This document shows positions 9,126-17,393 of a stretch of 64,000 nt of DNA, piece by piece. Under the pieces are notes generated by a model that was not told where the DNA came from, did not search any database, and saw only the letters and a program-made list of their open reading frames with translations. The position numbers were made by a program, and so were the translations under genes. How positions within the stretch are numbered: position 1 is the stretch's first letter; the number at the start of each line of letters is the position of its first letter. The stretch lies in NCBI GenBank assembly GCA_019744975.1, contig JAIETP010000004.1:62001-126000 (forward strand). The letters run 5' to 3'. The DNA comes from Burkholderiales bacterium. Its GTDB lineage: Bacteria; Pseudomonadota; Gammaproteobacteria; Burkholderiales; SG8-41.

Positions 9126-10112
9126 TCAACCCCGGAAATCATCCATTCGATTTCCGGCATGGCGCCGCTCCAGCAGGCTCGCCGTCACGGATGCGACAAG
9201 GATCAGGAAAACGGTACCGAGCATCCAGGGGATCGGTATTTTGTACAGATCCATGATCAGCATCTTCACGCCGATAAAAGTCACGATCAGTGCCAGGCCG
9301 TAATTCAGGAAATGGAAGCGATCGGCCATGTCGGCAAGCAGAAAATACATTGCACGCAAACCCAGAATGGCGAATATGTTGGAGGTAAAAACAATGAACG
9401 GATCCGTGGTCACCGCAAAAATCGCCGGAATGCTGTCCACGGCAAAGATCAGATCCGTGACCTCCACCAGCACCAGCACCAGAAACAGCGGTGTTGCAAA
9501 CATGACCCCTTGTTTTAAAACAATGAATTTATCGCCTTCGTACGTATCCGTGAGGCGCAGGTGGCGCCGCGCCCACCTGAGCAGGGGGTTTTTGCCAAGG
9601 TCGGGTTTTTTGCCGGCGAAGAAGAGCATCTTCACGCCGGTCAGTATCAGAAACACGCCAAAGAGATAGAAAATCCAGTCGAACTGCTCGATCAGCACCA
9701 CACCCAGATAGATCAACACCGCGCGCATCAAGATTGCGCCCACCACACCCCATAACAACACCCTTTTCTGGAACTCGGGAGGCACCGCGAAATACGTGAA
9801 GATCGTGACCCACACGAACACGTTCTCCATCGCCAGCGCCTTTTCGATCAGGTAGCCGGTCACATATTCAACAGTCTTTGTATTGGCGACCGCAGGTCCA
9901 TGCAGGCCGTCAAGATGCCACCACAGCCAGCCGGCAAAAATCAATGCCGACAGGAACCAGATGATCGTCCAGGTCAGCGCCTCGCCCACCTGAATCTTGT
10001 GCTGCCCTTTCGTCTTGAGCAGCACAAAATCGAGAATCAGGAAAACGATGACCAGGAGGCTGAATCCTGCATACAGCGGCAATGTTCCGGTGTGCTCGAT
10101 CATGGGGTTCAT
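9126..10112 (-). CDS. TerC/Alx family integral membrane protein (second of pair)
   Basis: 328 residues with about nine transmembrane segments. TerC landmarks are EALTWTIIWF near the N-terminus, ENVFVWVTIFTYFAVP, and the acidic membrane motif EVTDLIFAVDSIPAIFAVT, followed by TSNIFAILGLRAMYFLL. TerC-family proteins such as Alx and MeeF/MeeY-type exporters are linked to Mn2+ efflux, often for metalation of exported proteins. It starts 14 bases after the upstream terC stop, so both should share the riboswitch-controlled transcript. The first of two near ATGs was kept; the other is 3 codons in. Confidence 0.93.
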   Translation of the reverse strand: MNPMIEHTGTLPLYAGFSLLVIVFLILDFVLLKTKGQHKIQVGEALTWTIIWFLSALIFAGWLWWHLDGLHGPAVANTKTVEYVTGYLIEKALAMENVFVWVTIFTYFAVPPEFQKRVLLWGVVGAILMRAVLIYLGVVLIEQFDWIFYLFGVFLILTGVKMLFFAGKKPDLGKNPLLRWARRHLRLTDTYEGDKFIVLKQGVMFATPLFLVLVLVEVTDLIFAVDSIPAIFAVTTDPFIVFTSNIFAILGLRAMYFLLADMADRFHFLNYGLALIVTFIGVKMLIMDLYKIPIPWMLGTVFLILVASVTASLLERRHAGNRMDDFRG

Positions 10113-10126
10113 TTCCGAAAGGCAGG

Positions 10127-11122
10127 TCAGTCAGCATGTTTCTTGCCGGATGGCGGCACGGAACCCTCCCCGGCGCCAACGGGCCGGGTCACGTAGAGGC
10201 TGGCAACCATCGACACGGCGAGCACGATGCCCACCACCGAAAGCGCAAAACCCACCGGAATCTTGTAGACGTCGAGCAGCAACATCTTGATGCCGATGAA
10301 AATCAGGATGAACGCCAGGCCGTACTTCAGCAGGTGGAACCGGTCCGCCAGGTCAGCCAGCATGAAATACATGGCGCGCAGACCCAGAATCGCGAATACG
10401 TTTGAAGTCAGCACAATGAAGGGATCGAGAGTGATCGCAAAAATGGCCGGGATGCTGTCCACTGCAAAAATGACGTCGGTGATGCCGATCATCACCATCA
10501 CCACGAACAGCGGGGTGAACCAGCGCTTGCCGTCCCTGATGATGCTGAAGTTTTCCCCGTGATACTCGTTGGTGATCGGGATGTGTTTACGCATCCAGCG
10601 CATCAGCAGATTTTTTTCGAGGTCGGATTCCACCTCGGCCATCATCAGCATCTTGACCCCGGTGACGAGCAGGAAAAGGCCGAAGATGTAGAGTATCCAG
10701 TGGAACTGGGCGATCAGCCAGGCGCCGATCAGGATCATCACGGCGCGCAGTACGATGGCGCCGATGATGCCGAGCACGAGGACGCGGCGCTGATAGGCCG
10801 CGGGCACGCCAAAAAAGGTGAACAGCATCAGAAACACGAAGATGTTGTCGACAGCCAGCGATTTTTCGATCAAGTAGCCGGTGAAAAACTCCATCGACTT
10901 TTCATTTGCCACCTCCCGCCCGTGGTTCGCGTCGAGATACCACCACAGCAGTCCATTGAAGACAAAGGACAGCACGATCCAAACGATTGACCAGTTCAGC
11001 GCCTCTTTGAAAGACACCTTTCCGGCGCCCTTCGACTCCAGCACCAGCAAGTCAACGATGATCGCGACGACCACGAAGGCCGCGAATGCAGCCCACATCC
11101 ACCAGGTTCCTATGCTTTCCAT
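10127..11122 (-). CDS. TerC/Alx family integral membrane protein (first of pair, riboswitch-controlled)
   Basis: 331 residues, close paralog of the gene downstream, with about nine transmembrane segments. Motifs are EALNWSIVWIVLSF, DNIFVFLMLFTFFGVP, the acidic membrane motif GITDVIFAVDSIPAIFAIT, and TSNVFAILGLRAMYF. It is the probable Mn2+ exporter of the locus. The ATG at 11122 has AAGGGG seven bases upstream. The longer open frame to 11437 runs through the riboswitch and is not translated sequence. The yybP-ykoY element directly upstream predicts induction by Mn2+ (and possibly by alkaline pH, as for E. coli alx). Confidence 0.95.
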   Translation of the reverse strand: MESIGTWWMWAAFAAFVVVAIIVDLLVLESKGAGKVSFKEALNWSIVWIVLSFVFNGLLWWYLDANHGREVANEKSMEFFTGYLIEKSLAVDNIFVFLMLFTFFGVPAAYQRRVLVLGIIGAIVLRAVMILIGAWLIAQFHWILYIFGLFLLVTGVKMLMMAEVESDLEKNLLMRWMRKHIPITNEYHGENFSIIRDGKRWFTPLFVVMVMIGITDVIFAVDSIPAIFAITLDPFIVLTSNVFAILGLRAMYFMLADLADRFHLLKYGLAFILIFIGIKMLLLDVYKIPVGFALSVVGIVLAVSMVASLYVTRPVGAGEGSVPPSGKKHAD

Positions 11123-11133
11123 TGCCGTTCCCC

Positions 11134-11164
11134 TTGTCGTTGAACCTTCGTCTGCAAACGACAA
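11134..11164 (-). promoter_or_regulatory. Hairpin abutting the terC ribosome binding site
   Basis: Perfect 8-bp stem TTGTCGTT/AACGACAA with a 15-nt loop. Its 3' arm supplies the first two bases of the SD AAGGGG. It probably takes part in translational control together with the riboswitch upstream. Confidence 0.55.
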
Positions 11165-11178
11165 ACGTGCGCGAGCAC

Positions 11179-11293
11179 ACCTTCGCCGCCGTATGGCGAA
11201 GGTCTCGCTCGGACCGGAATGGACCCCTTTGCGCCGGGGGCGGGATGCCCCGGAATGACGACGCAAAGGTTGCTGAGCTACTCCCCTTCGGCC
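11179..11293 (-). promoter_or_regulatory. yybP-ykoY manganese riboswitch upstream of terC
   Basis: On the minus strand both hallmark strands of the aptamer are present. The 5' strand CGAAGGGGAGTAGC is at 11277-11291 and the 3' strand GCGAGACCTTCGCC is at 11195-11208, joined by a two-arm middle with the typical GTCGTCATTCCGG. P1 would pair CGAAGG with CCTTCG. The same ACCTTCGCC can instead pair with GGCGAAGGT at 11179-11187 to form a perfect 9-bp hairpin. The two structures exclude each other, as expected of an expression platform. The family binds Mn2+ and controls TerC, MntP and similar exporters. Confidence 0.92.
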
Positions 11294-11538
11294 GGACAGC
11301 CGCTGTTCGCGGAAGCCGGCTACCACTGCAATTCCGGCGATCAAAAACGACCATGCCGGAACGGGGGCAAGTGTAGCTTGATGACGCGGTGACGTTGCCG
11401 CGGATATCAATGATTTGTCGTAATGCAGTCGATACAAAAATGCAACGGGACGGCCAGGCGCCCGGCTCGATCAAGAAATGTAATACGGTTTATCAAAAAA
11501 ACAGCAGGGCAAGCCGGGCGCCCCGTCCGGCCGGGATC

Positions 11539-11567
11539 TTGCCGTGCCAGGCATCCTGTGCTTTAAT
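11539..11567 (+). promoter_or_regulatory. Sigma-70 promoter for the riboswitch-lysR transcript
   Basis: TTGCCG and TTTAAT separated by exactly 17 bases, about 30 bases upstream of the plus-strand riboswitch. This fits a transcript that begins just before the aptamer. Confidence 0.6.
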
Positions 11568-11595
11568 GCGCCCGCTGGCGCGGCAACGCGCGGCC

Positions 11596-11748
11596 CCTCC
11601 AAAGGGGAGTAGCTTGAGCGGCTCCGGCCGCGGCGGTGCAGTCGTCAATTCGGGATGTTTTCAATCCTCGGCTGCCCGGCAGTGCATGGCGGTTTCTCCA
11701 CCACAGCCTTGCAAGCGAGACCTTTGCCTGAACGGGCAAGGTCCTCCT
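11596..11748 (+). promoter_or_regulatory. Second yybP-ykoY manganese riboswitch, leading into a LysR gene
   Basis: The plus strand carries CAAAGGGGAGTAGC (11600-11613), a middle region with GTCGTCAATTCGGG (11641-11654), and GCAAGCGAGACCTTTGCC (11711-11728). These are the conserved 5' and 3' aptamer strands; P1 is CAAAGG with CCTTTG. ACCTTTGCC can alternatively pair with GGCAAGGT at 11735-11742 (one bulge), as in the copy upstream of terC. The next gene on this strand is lysR at 11850, with no exporter gene in between. A further hairpin (GTGCC..GGAGC/GCTCC..GGCAC, about 11789-11818) follows but lacks a U tract. The element is well supported; its regulated target is unusual. Confidence 0.88.
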
Positions 11749-11849
11749 CCGGTTTCCGGTTGCTGACCATGTTCGTCCGAGGTGAAGCCGTGCCTGGAGC
11801 ATCCAGTAGGCTCCGGCACTCCGTCATCGCAGCACAAAAAGGAAACGAC

Positions 11850-12797
11850 ATGCCGCAATCCGCAATCCGCCGCTACCTGAAACATGGCACGCTGCCGCAA
11901 TTGAGCGTGTTCGAAGCCGTTGCCCGGCTGGGCAGCTTCACCAAGGCCGGCGAAGAACTTTTCATGGCCCAGCCCACCGTGTCGGTGCAGATGAAAAAGC
12001 TGTCCGAGACCATCGGACTGCCGCTGGTCGAACAGGTGGGAAAACGCGTCCAGTTGACCGATGCCGGACGTGTATTGCACGAAGGCTGCCTCGACCTTTT
12101 CAAGGCTCTGGTCCGGGTCGAGCAGAATCTCGCCGATCTGCGGGGCCTTGAAACCGGCAGACTGCAGCTTGCGGTAAGCACCACGGCTGAATATTTCATG
12201 CCCCGGATACTCGCCGCGTTCGTCAAACACCATCCCAAAATCGAAGTTTCGCTGCAGATACTCAACCGCAGCGCCCTGCTCGATCGCATGTCCAGAAACC
12301 TTGACGACCTTTACGTCTTCGGCGGTGTGCCGGAAGGCGATGACGTGGTTTCGCATCAGATACTGCCCAACCCGATTGTGGCGCTGGCGCACGCCGGACA
12401 TCCCCTGGCCCGGGACAAAAACATACCGTTCGCACGCTTCGCCGAAGAGCCCTTCCTGATGCGGGAAACCGGTTCGGGCAGCCGTGTCACGGCCAGTGAG
12501 CTGTTTACAAAACACGGCATCAAGCCGCGGTTACGCATGGAGCTGTCGAACAACGAAGCCCTCAAGCAGGCCATCATTGCCGGCCTTGGCGTATCAATCA
12601 TGTCGCGCTACGCGCTTGGGCTCGATGTGCCGCACGAGCAACTGGCGGTGCTGGATGTCCAGGGGTTCCCGGTCGACCCCGGCTGGTTCTTCGTGCACCC
12701 GGCCGGCAAACAACTGTCGCTGGTGGCGAAGCGCTTCATGGAATTCACCCTGCGCGAAGCCCGGGCGCTGGTGTTCGACCACCTGTCGAAACCCTGA
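11850..12797 (+). CDS. LysR family transcriptional regulator (CbbR-like)
   Basis: 315 residues. The N-terminal winged helix-turn-helix (residues ~15-75) has the LysR pattern FEAVARLGSFTKAGEELFMAQPTVSVQMKKL. The effector-binding domain spans ~100-300 and includes the hinge strand FLMRETGSGSRVTASELF. It resembles CbbR/CysL-type regulators; the effector is unknown. The ATG at 11850 is preceded by AAAAAGGAAA. A longer frame upstream overlaps the riboswitch and is rejected. A strong terminator follows, then the FAH-family gene, which may be its target. Confidence 0.92.
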   Translation: MPQSAIRRYLKHGTLPQLSVFEAVARLGSFTKAGEELFMAQPTVSVQMKKLSETIGLPLVEQVGKRVQLTDAGRVLHEGCLDLFKALVRVEQNLADLRGLETGRLQLAVSTTAEYFMPRILAAFVKHHPKIEVSLQILNRSALLDRMSRNLDDLYVFGGVPEGDDVVSHQILPNPIVALAHAGHPLARDKNIPFARFAEEPFLMRETGSGSRVTASELFTKHGIKPRLRMELSNNEALKQAIIAGLGVSIMSRYALGLDVPHEQLAVLDVQGFPVDPGWFFVHPAGKQLSLVAKRFMEFTLREARALVFDHLSKP

Positions 12798-12862
12798 ACC
12801 TGTTCCAGAAAACTGGAAAAAATCGCGTGAAGCCTTAAAATACCGCCTGAACCGTAACCAAC

Positions 12863-12894
12863 CGACGGCGCGACCATCGCGCCGTCGTTTTTTT
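12863..12894 (+). terminator. Intrinsic terminator/attenuator between lysR and the FAH-family gene
   Basis: 10-bp perfect stem CGACGGCGCG/CGCGCCGTCG, ACCAT loop, then seven Ts. It ends only 18 bases before the ATG of the next gene, which leaves no room for a separate promoter. Expression of that gene must come from readthrough or from a promoter upstream of the hairpin. Confidence 0.88.
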
Positions 12895-12912
12895 CCAGTC
12901 AAGGATTGTGCA

Positions 12913-13860
12913 ATGCGATTGTCCACCTACACCCTGCTCTCCGCGCCGCATTCCGTGCGCATCGGCGCCCAGCTCGACGGCAGGATGCTTGACCTCGTCG
13001 CCGGTGAGCACGCGCTGAACGACGGCAAACAGATCATCCCGGCCTCAATGAAAGGCCTGTTGGCGCTGGGTGAAGCCGGCCTCGCCCGCGCCCGCGCCGT
13101 GCTTGATTACGCCGGAAAAAACGCCGCGAAACTGGACAAAACCACGCTGGCCCCGGATGCCGATGTGCATTACCTGCCGCCGATTCCCGATGCCGACAAG
13201 TTCCTCTGCGTCGGCAAGAACTACCGCACCCATCTCGAAGAACTGAAACGCAACGACCTGATCAAGGAAATGCCCGGCGAACCCACCGGCTTCGTCAAAC
13301 TGAATTCCTGCCTGACCGGCCACGGTGCAGATGTGCCGCGCCCGAAAACGGTGACCCGCCTCGATTACGAGCCGGAAATGGTGTTTGTGCTCGGCAAACG
13401 CGCCTACGAAGTCAGCGGCGACAACCCGCTGCAGTACATCGCCGGCATCACCCTACTCAACGACCTGACCTGCCGCGATACGCAAAAAGCCGAGGTTGCC
13501 TCGGGGTCGCGTTTCTGGACCTCGAAAAACGCGCCGTCCTTCGGCCCGTTGGGCCCCTGCATCATCACCATGGACGAAGTGCCCGATCCGTACAACATCT
13601 GGGTCACCTGCAGCGTCAACGGCGTGCAGCGCATGCGTGTCAACACCAGCGAGCAGATCTGGAAACTGCCGCGCATCATCCCGCATTTCTCGCGCCTGCT
13701 CGATCTGCAACCGGGCGACATGTTTTCCACCGGTGCGCCAGGCGGCGTCGCGGTCGGCAAGGCCGACGCCGAGTCGCTTTACGTCAAACCGGGTGATGTC
13801 ATCGAATGTGCGTTCGAGGCACCGCACATGATCCTGCGCAACCGTATCGTCGCGCCATAA
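12913..13860 (+). CDS. Fumarylacetoacetate hydrolase family protein
   Basis: 315-residue member of the FAH superfamily (2-oxo acid hydratases, decarboxylases or hydrolases acting on aromatic-degradation intermediates). The core has the catalytic loop KFLCVGKNYRTHLEE and the metal-binding acidic residues DYEPEMVFVLGKRA, with a further acidic residue in LLNDLTCRDTQ. The C-terminal substrate-gate segment is STGAPGGVAVG. The N-terminal ~100 residues form the small lead domain. The ATG at 12913 has AAGGA nearby; the open frame further upstream overlaps lysR and is not coding. The exact substrate cannot be inferred. A bidirectional terminator follows. Confidence 0.9.
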   Translation: MRLSTYTLLSAPHSVRIGAQLDGRMLDLVAGEHALNDGKQIIPASMKGLLALGEAGLARARAVLDYAGKNAAKLDKTTLAPDADVHYLPPIPDADKFLCVGKNYRTHLEELKRNDLIKEMPGEPTGFVKLNSCLTGHGADVPRPKTVTRLDYEPEMVFVLGKRAYEVSGDNPLQYIAGITLLNDLTCRDTQKAEVASGSRFWTSKNAPSFGPLGPCIITMDEVPDPYNIWVTCSVNGVQRMRVNTSEQIWKLPRIIPHFSRLLDLQPGDMFSTGAPGGVAVGKADAESLYVKPGDVIECAFEAPHMILRNRIVAP

Positions 13861-13870
13861 TCGGCAGCGC

Positions 13871-13904
13871 AACAAAAAAGCGGCCCGCAGGCCGCTTTTT
13901 TGTT
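13871..13904. terminator. Bidirectional intrinsic terminator
   Basis: 15-bp perfect stem, A-tract plus GCGGCC paired with GGCCGC plus T-tract, loop CGCA. It lies between the convergent FAH-family gene and the small membrane protein gene and serves both strands. Confidence 0.95.
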
Positions 13905-13926
13905 GCGTGTTGCCGCCCGATCCCGA

Positions 13927-14208
13927 CTAAACACCCTGTCGCACATTGATATGCGACAACTGCACTTTCTCGATCGCCTCCAGCTTTTGCAGCCGTTTGT
14001 CGATCTGCTCCAGCGCAACCGTCGCCAGCTTCAGCTGCTGGACACCGTTCAGCAGCATCACGCCCCAGTCCATTTTCGCCAGCTGTATCCGCGTCGCCTC
14101 GACTTCCCGCCGCATGGCACGAAGCTGGACGACCATCACCAGCATCAGTACCGCGGCAGCCAGCAACAGCAGGAGTGCCGCACCTATCAGCATTTTTTCG
14201 CCGGTCAT
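13927..14208 (-). CDS. Small membrane-anchored coiled-coil protein, unknown function
   Basis: 93 residues. One transmembrane helix (about residues 7-30, rich in Leu/Ala/Met) is followed by an amphipathic helical tail with heptad-like spacing (EVEATRIQLAKM, VALEQIDKRLQKLEAIEKV). I recognise no family. The ATG at 14208 was chosen because GGGGGA lies 7 bases upstream; an earlier TTG is possible. It sits alone between a terminator and the divergent beta-propeller gene. Confidence 0.65.
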   Translation of the reverse strand: MTGEKMLIGAALLLLLAAAVLMLVMVVQLRAMRREVEATRIQLAKMDWGVMLLNGVQQLKLATVALEQIDKRLQKLEAIEKVQLSHINVRQGV

Positions 14209-14378
14209 CGCCTTGTCCCCCGTGGCCTGTCCGGTGCCCAACGGCCCGGACTTGAACCCACGATAGCAGAAATTACCCCCCCGGCAATACCATCTCCTGG
14301 AGCCCCCCGGGGGCTATAATCCGGCACATCGTGAAACCAGTCCGGGAACAACCCCCTGCATCGCCCTTTCGGCCGAAA

Positions 14379-15359
14379 ATGGCCATGATGCGCAAATTTG
14401 CATTACTCGCCGGCTGCCTGCTGTTGAACGCGCAGGCTGCGGCCAGTGAGCCGGTCCCGGCGACGGCCTTTCCCGCCAGAGTCACCGAATGGCCGCTGCC
14501 AAAACCGATGTTTGCCCGCAGCTCCGCGGTCGCTCCTGACGGCGGCATCTACATCGCAGTGCCCAACAACAACAAGCTGCTGCGCTTCGATCCGAAAAGC
14601 CAGGGTTTCAGGGATTGGGATCTCCCGAATGGCCACCAGCCGAACAGTGTGGTGATCGACCGCAGGGGCATGGTCTGGACCACCGGCCACGGCAACGGCA
14701 CCATCGGCAAACTCAATCCATCGACCGGCGCGATCGCGGAGTTTTCAGTGCCTTCCGGCAACACCAGCGGACCGCATACCCTCGCGCTCAGCAATGACGG
14801 CGAAACCCTGTGGTTCACCATGCAAACCGGCAACAGGATCGGCAGCGCGGACACCCTGACCGGCAGGATCACCGAGTATGAAGCCGCGGGCAATCCGAGC
14901 GGCATTGCCGTTGACCGCGCCGACAATGTCTGGTGGTGCCGCGGCGGCGACGACAAACTCGGCCGCCTGGATCCGTCAACCGGAAAAATCTCCGAACTGG
15001 ACATGGGGCGCGGCTCCCGGCCCCGCCGTATCGCCATGACCCCTGACGGCATGTTGTGGGTCACGCTGTTTGGCAATGGCCGGCTGGCAAAGGTGGATCC
15101 CGTCGCCGGCAAGGTTGTTGACTCCTACCCGCTGCCCGGCGGCAATGCCGGCGCTTACGCTGTCGCTACGGATGAAGCCGGCATCATCTGGGTCAACCAG
15201 ATCAAACTTGATACGGTGATCCGCTTCGATCCTTCCAAAGCCCTCATGCAGGTCATCAAGCTGCCTTCCGCCAATATCGGCATCCGCAAGCTGACGGTTG
15301 ACGGCAACCGCCTGTGGTACACCGGATCACACAATGGCCGGCTCGGTGTCATTGAATAG
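14379..15359 (+). CDS. Exported virginiamycin B lyase-like beta-propeller protein
   Basis: 326 residues with a signal peptide (FALLAGCLLLNAQAAA). Repeated blades contain motifs of the form LPxGxxPxxVxxDxxGxVW...GKLDPxTG, for example NSVVIDRRGMVWTTGHGNGT and AVDRADNVWWCRGGDDKLGR. This is the Vgb/SMP-30/NHL-type six- or seven-bladed propeller. Vgb itself is a cytoplasmic lyase, so an exported protein with this fold more likely has another, unknown role. Three Met codons lie close together at the N-terminus; 14379 is the first that gives a clean signal peptide. It overlaps the next gene by 26 bases, indicating coupling. Confidence 0.85.
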   Translation: MAMMRKFALLAGCLLLNAQAAASEPVPATAFPARVTEWPLPKPMFARSSAVAPDGGIYIAVPNNNKLLRFDPKSQGFRDWDLPNGHQPNSVVIDRRGMVWTTGHGNGTIGKLNPSTGAIAEFSVPSGNTSGPHTLALSNDGETLWFTMQTGNRIGSADTLTGRITEYEAAGNPSGIAVDRADNVWWCRGGDDKLGRLDPSTGKISELDMGRGSRPRRIAMTPDGMLWVTLFGNGRLAKVDPVAGKVVDSYPLPGGNAGAYAVATDEAGIIWVNQIKLDTVIRFDPSKALMQVIKLPSANIGIRKLTVDGNRLWYTGSHNGRLGVIE

Positions 15360-15951
15360 GCGCTGGCTGACGCTGCTGCTGTTGACCACGCTGCCGGCCG
15401 TTGCAGCATCGGTGCAAACTGAAACCGGTCACACTGAAACCAACCGCATTGAAACCAATCCATGGCAACAGCTCAAATCCGGCGGCCATGTGCTGCTGAT
15501 CCGCCACGCCGCCACCGATCCCGGGATCGGTGACCCACCGGGCTTCGACCTGCAAAATTGCGCCACTCAACGCAATCTCAGCGCCGCGGGGCGCGCGGAC
15601 GCCCTGCAGCTCGGCATTGCACTGAAGCAGCTTGGTGTGCCGGTTGCTGCAGTGCGTTCCAGCCGCTGGTGCCGTTGCCTGGAGACCGCGAAACTGGCGT
15701 TTGGCGGCGCAGAACCATGGCCCGCACTGGACAACACCTTTGAAACGCCGGACCGCCGCCCGCAGCAAATGAGCGCAGTCCGCAGGTTGCTGGCAGAGCC
15801 CGTAAGGTCCGGCAATCTCGTGCTGGTGACACACGGCGTCAACATACTCGCGCTCACCGGCATTTCGCCGGCAGAAAGTGAAATCGTTGTCGTCCGTCCC
15901 GGCAGCAACGGCGGATTCACAGTCATCGGACGCGGCACTCCGCGGCACTGA
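15334..15951 (+). CDS. Exported histidine phosphatase family protein
   Basis: 205 residues: a short signal-like hydrophobic stretch (WLTLLLLTTLPAVAAS), then the phosphatase core. The phosphorylated-His motif is LLIRHAATDPG (RHA instead of the more usual RHG), SSRWCRCLETA carries the second Arg, and THGVNI carries the second catalytic His. Exported members with this layout act on unknown phosphate esters. The start is uncertain (ATG 15334 or GTG 15346); both overlap the upstream propeller gene, so the two are likely co-translated. Confidence 0.85.
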   Translation: MAGSVSLNRRWLTLLLLTTLPAVAASVQTETGHTETNRIETNPWQQLKSGGHVLLIRHAATDPGIGDPPGFDLQNCATQRNLSAAGRADALQLGIALKQLGVPVAAVRSSRWCRCLETAKLAFGGAEPWPALDNTFETPDRRPQQMSAVRRLLAEPVRSGNLVLVTHGVNILALTGISPAESEIVVVRPGSNGGFTVIGRGTPRH

Positions 15952-16172
15952 TCGCAGTACGCATTTTTATCAGTCACGCAGCTCACAGGCGCACAAATGC
16001 TGCGGCGCGGCGATGCATTGACCGCGTATTATCATTTCACATGGTGACTCATCATTGCACCAGCGCAGTGAACTGACTACCATTGCGACTGTTGCACGCG
16101 GCAATATTTTAATAACACAAACCGCGCTCGCTGCCCCTGCAGTCGAGTCATCCCAAACAAGGAAAGTTCCGC

Positions 16173-17243
16173 ATGCGTAATTACAAAATTCTGATACTGG
16201 GTGCTTCTTACGGCTCACTGCTCGCCACCAAGCTGTTGCTCGCGGGGCATACGGTGAAAATGATCTGCCTGCCCGCCGAAGCCGAACTGTTCAACAAGGA
16301 AGGCGCCATCGTGCGCATGCCGGTCAAGGGTCGCGAAGGCCTGGTCGAAATCCGTTCGCGCGAACTGCCGGGCAAACTCTCCGCCGGCGGTCCGGACTCC
16401 GCCAACCCGGCCGACTATGACCTGATCGCGCTGGCGATGCAGGAGCCGCAGTACCGCTCGCCCGGCGTGCGTGAACTGCTCGACAAGATCGCCAAGTCCC
16501 GCGTGCCCTGCATGTCGATCATGAACATGCCGCCGCTGCCGTACCTGAAACGCATTCCCGGCCTGGATGCAGAAGCCTGCCGTGACTGTTTCGCCGATGC
16601 ATCGGTCTGGGACAGTTTCGATCCGAAAACACTGACGCTGTGCAGCCCGGATCCGCAGGCCTTCCGTCCGCCCGAAGAAAAAATCAACGTGCTGCAGGTC
16701 CGGTTGCCGACCAATTTCAAGGCGGCGCGTTTCGACTCCGATGCGCACACCGCGATCCTGCGCCAGCTCGCGGCCGATATCGATGCCATCCGTTTCGATC
16801 CGGGCGACGGCAAAAAAATCGAACTGCCGGTCAAGCTCAAGGTGCATGAGTCGGTGTTCGTTCCGCTGGCCAAGTGGGCGATGCTGATCTCCGGCAACTA
16901 TCGTTGCGTGCAGAAGGACGAAATGCGCCCGATCAAGGACGCCGTACACAGCGACCTCGCCGCCTCGCGCGCCGTCTACGCCTGGGTGGTCAAGCTGTGC
17001 GTGGCACTGGGCGCTGATGAAAAAGACCTGGTGCCCTTCGAGAAATACGCCAATGCGGCACTGTCGCTGGGCAGTCCGTCATCCGCCGCACGGGCGCTGG
17101 CTGCGGGCGCACCGAACATCGAACGGGTCGACCGCCTGGTCAAGACCGTGGCGGCGCAGAAAGGCATGCAGCTTGCCGCGGTCGACGAAACCGTGGCGCT
17201 GGTCGATGGCTGGCTGGAGAAAAACCGCAAAAAAGCGGCTTGA
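16173..17243 (+). CDS. PanE/ApbA-like NAD(P)-binding oxidoreductase
   Basis: 356 residues. The Rossmann N-terminus KILILGASYGSLLATKLLLAG resembles ketopantoate reductases, although the usual GxGxxG reads GASYGS. The C-terminal half is helical and contains KLKVHESVFVPLAKWAMLISGNYRC. It is longer than true PanE (~300) and lacks a clearly recognisable Lys-Asn-Glu catalytic set, so ketopantoate reduction is not claimed. AAGGAAAG precedes the ATG. A likely monocistronic gene. Confidence 0.75.
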   Translation: MRNYKILILGASYGSLLATKLLLAGHTVKMICLPAEAELFNKEGAIVRMPVKGREGLVEIRSRELPGKLSAGGPDSANPADYDLIALAMQEPQYRSPGVRELLDKIAKSRVPCMSIMNMPPLPYLKRIPGLDAEACRDCFADASVWDSFDPKTLTLCSPDPQAFRPPEEKINVLQVRLPTNFKAARFDSDAHTAILRQLAADIDAIRFDPGDGKKIELPVKLKVHESVFVPLAKWAMLISGNYRCVQKDEMRPIKDAVHSDLAASRAVYAWVVKLCVALGADEKDLVPFEKYANAALSLGSPSSAARALAAGAPNIERVDRLVKTVAAQKGMQLAAVDETVALVDGWLEKNRKKAA

Positions 17244-17247
17244 TGCG

Positions 17248-17274
17248 ACGCCTGCGGCAGCAGGCGTGGTTTTC
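17248..17274 (+). terminator. Probable terminator after the PanE-like gene
   Basis: 8-bp perfect stem ACGCCTGC/GCAGGCGT, loop GGCA, followed by GGTTTT. The T tract is short, so strength is uncertain. Confidence 0.5.
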
Positions 17275-17393
17275 CCCGCCTTTCTCCCCGCCTCGCGCGT
17301 GCCCTCCCGCCATGAACGCGGATAACGCGCCATAAAAAACGGCACTGCATCACCGTCGCCACGACGGGATGCAATGCCGTGTTTGCACAAAAA

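Noticed and set aside
11123-11437. N-terminal extension of the first TerC protein
   Set aside because: It is the riboswitch leader; the internal ATG has a good SD and gives the normal TerC N-terminus.
11655-11849. N-terminal extension of LysR
   Set aside because: It overlaps the plus-strand riboswitch aptamer and has no SD; the family N-terminus begins at 11850.
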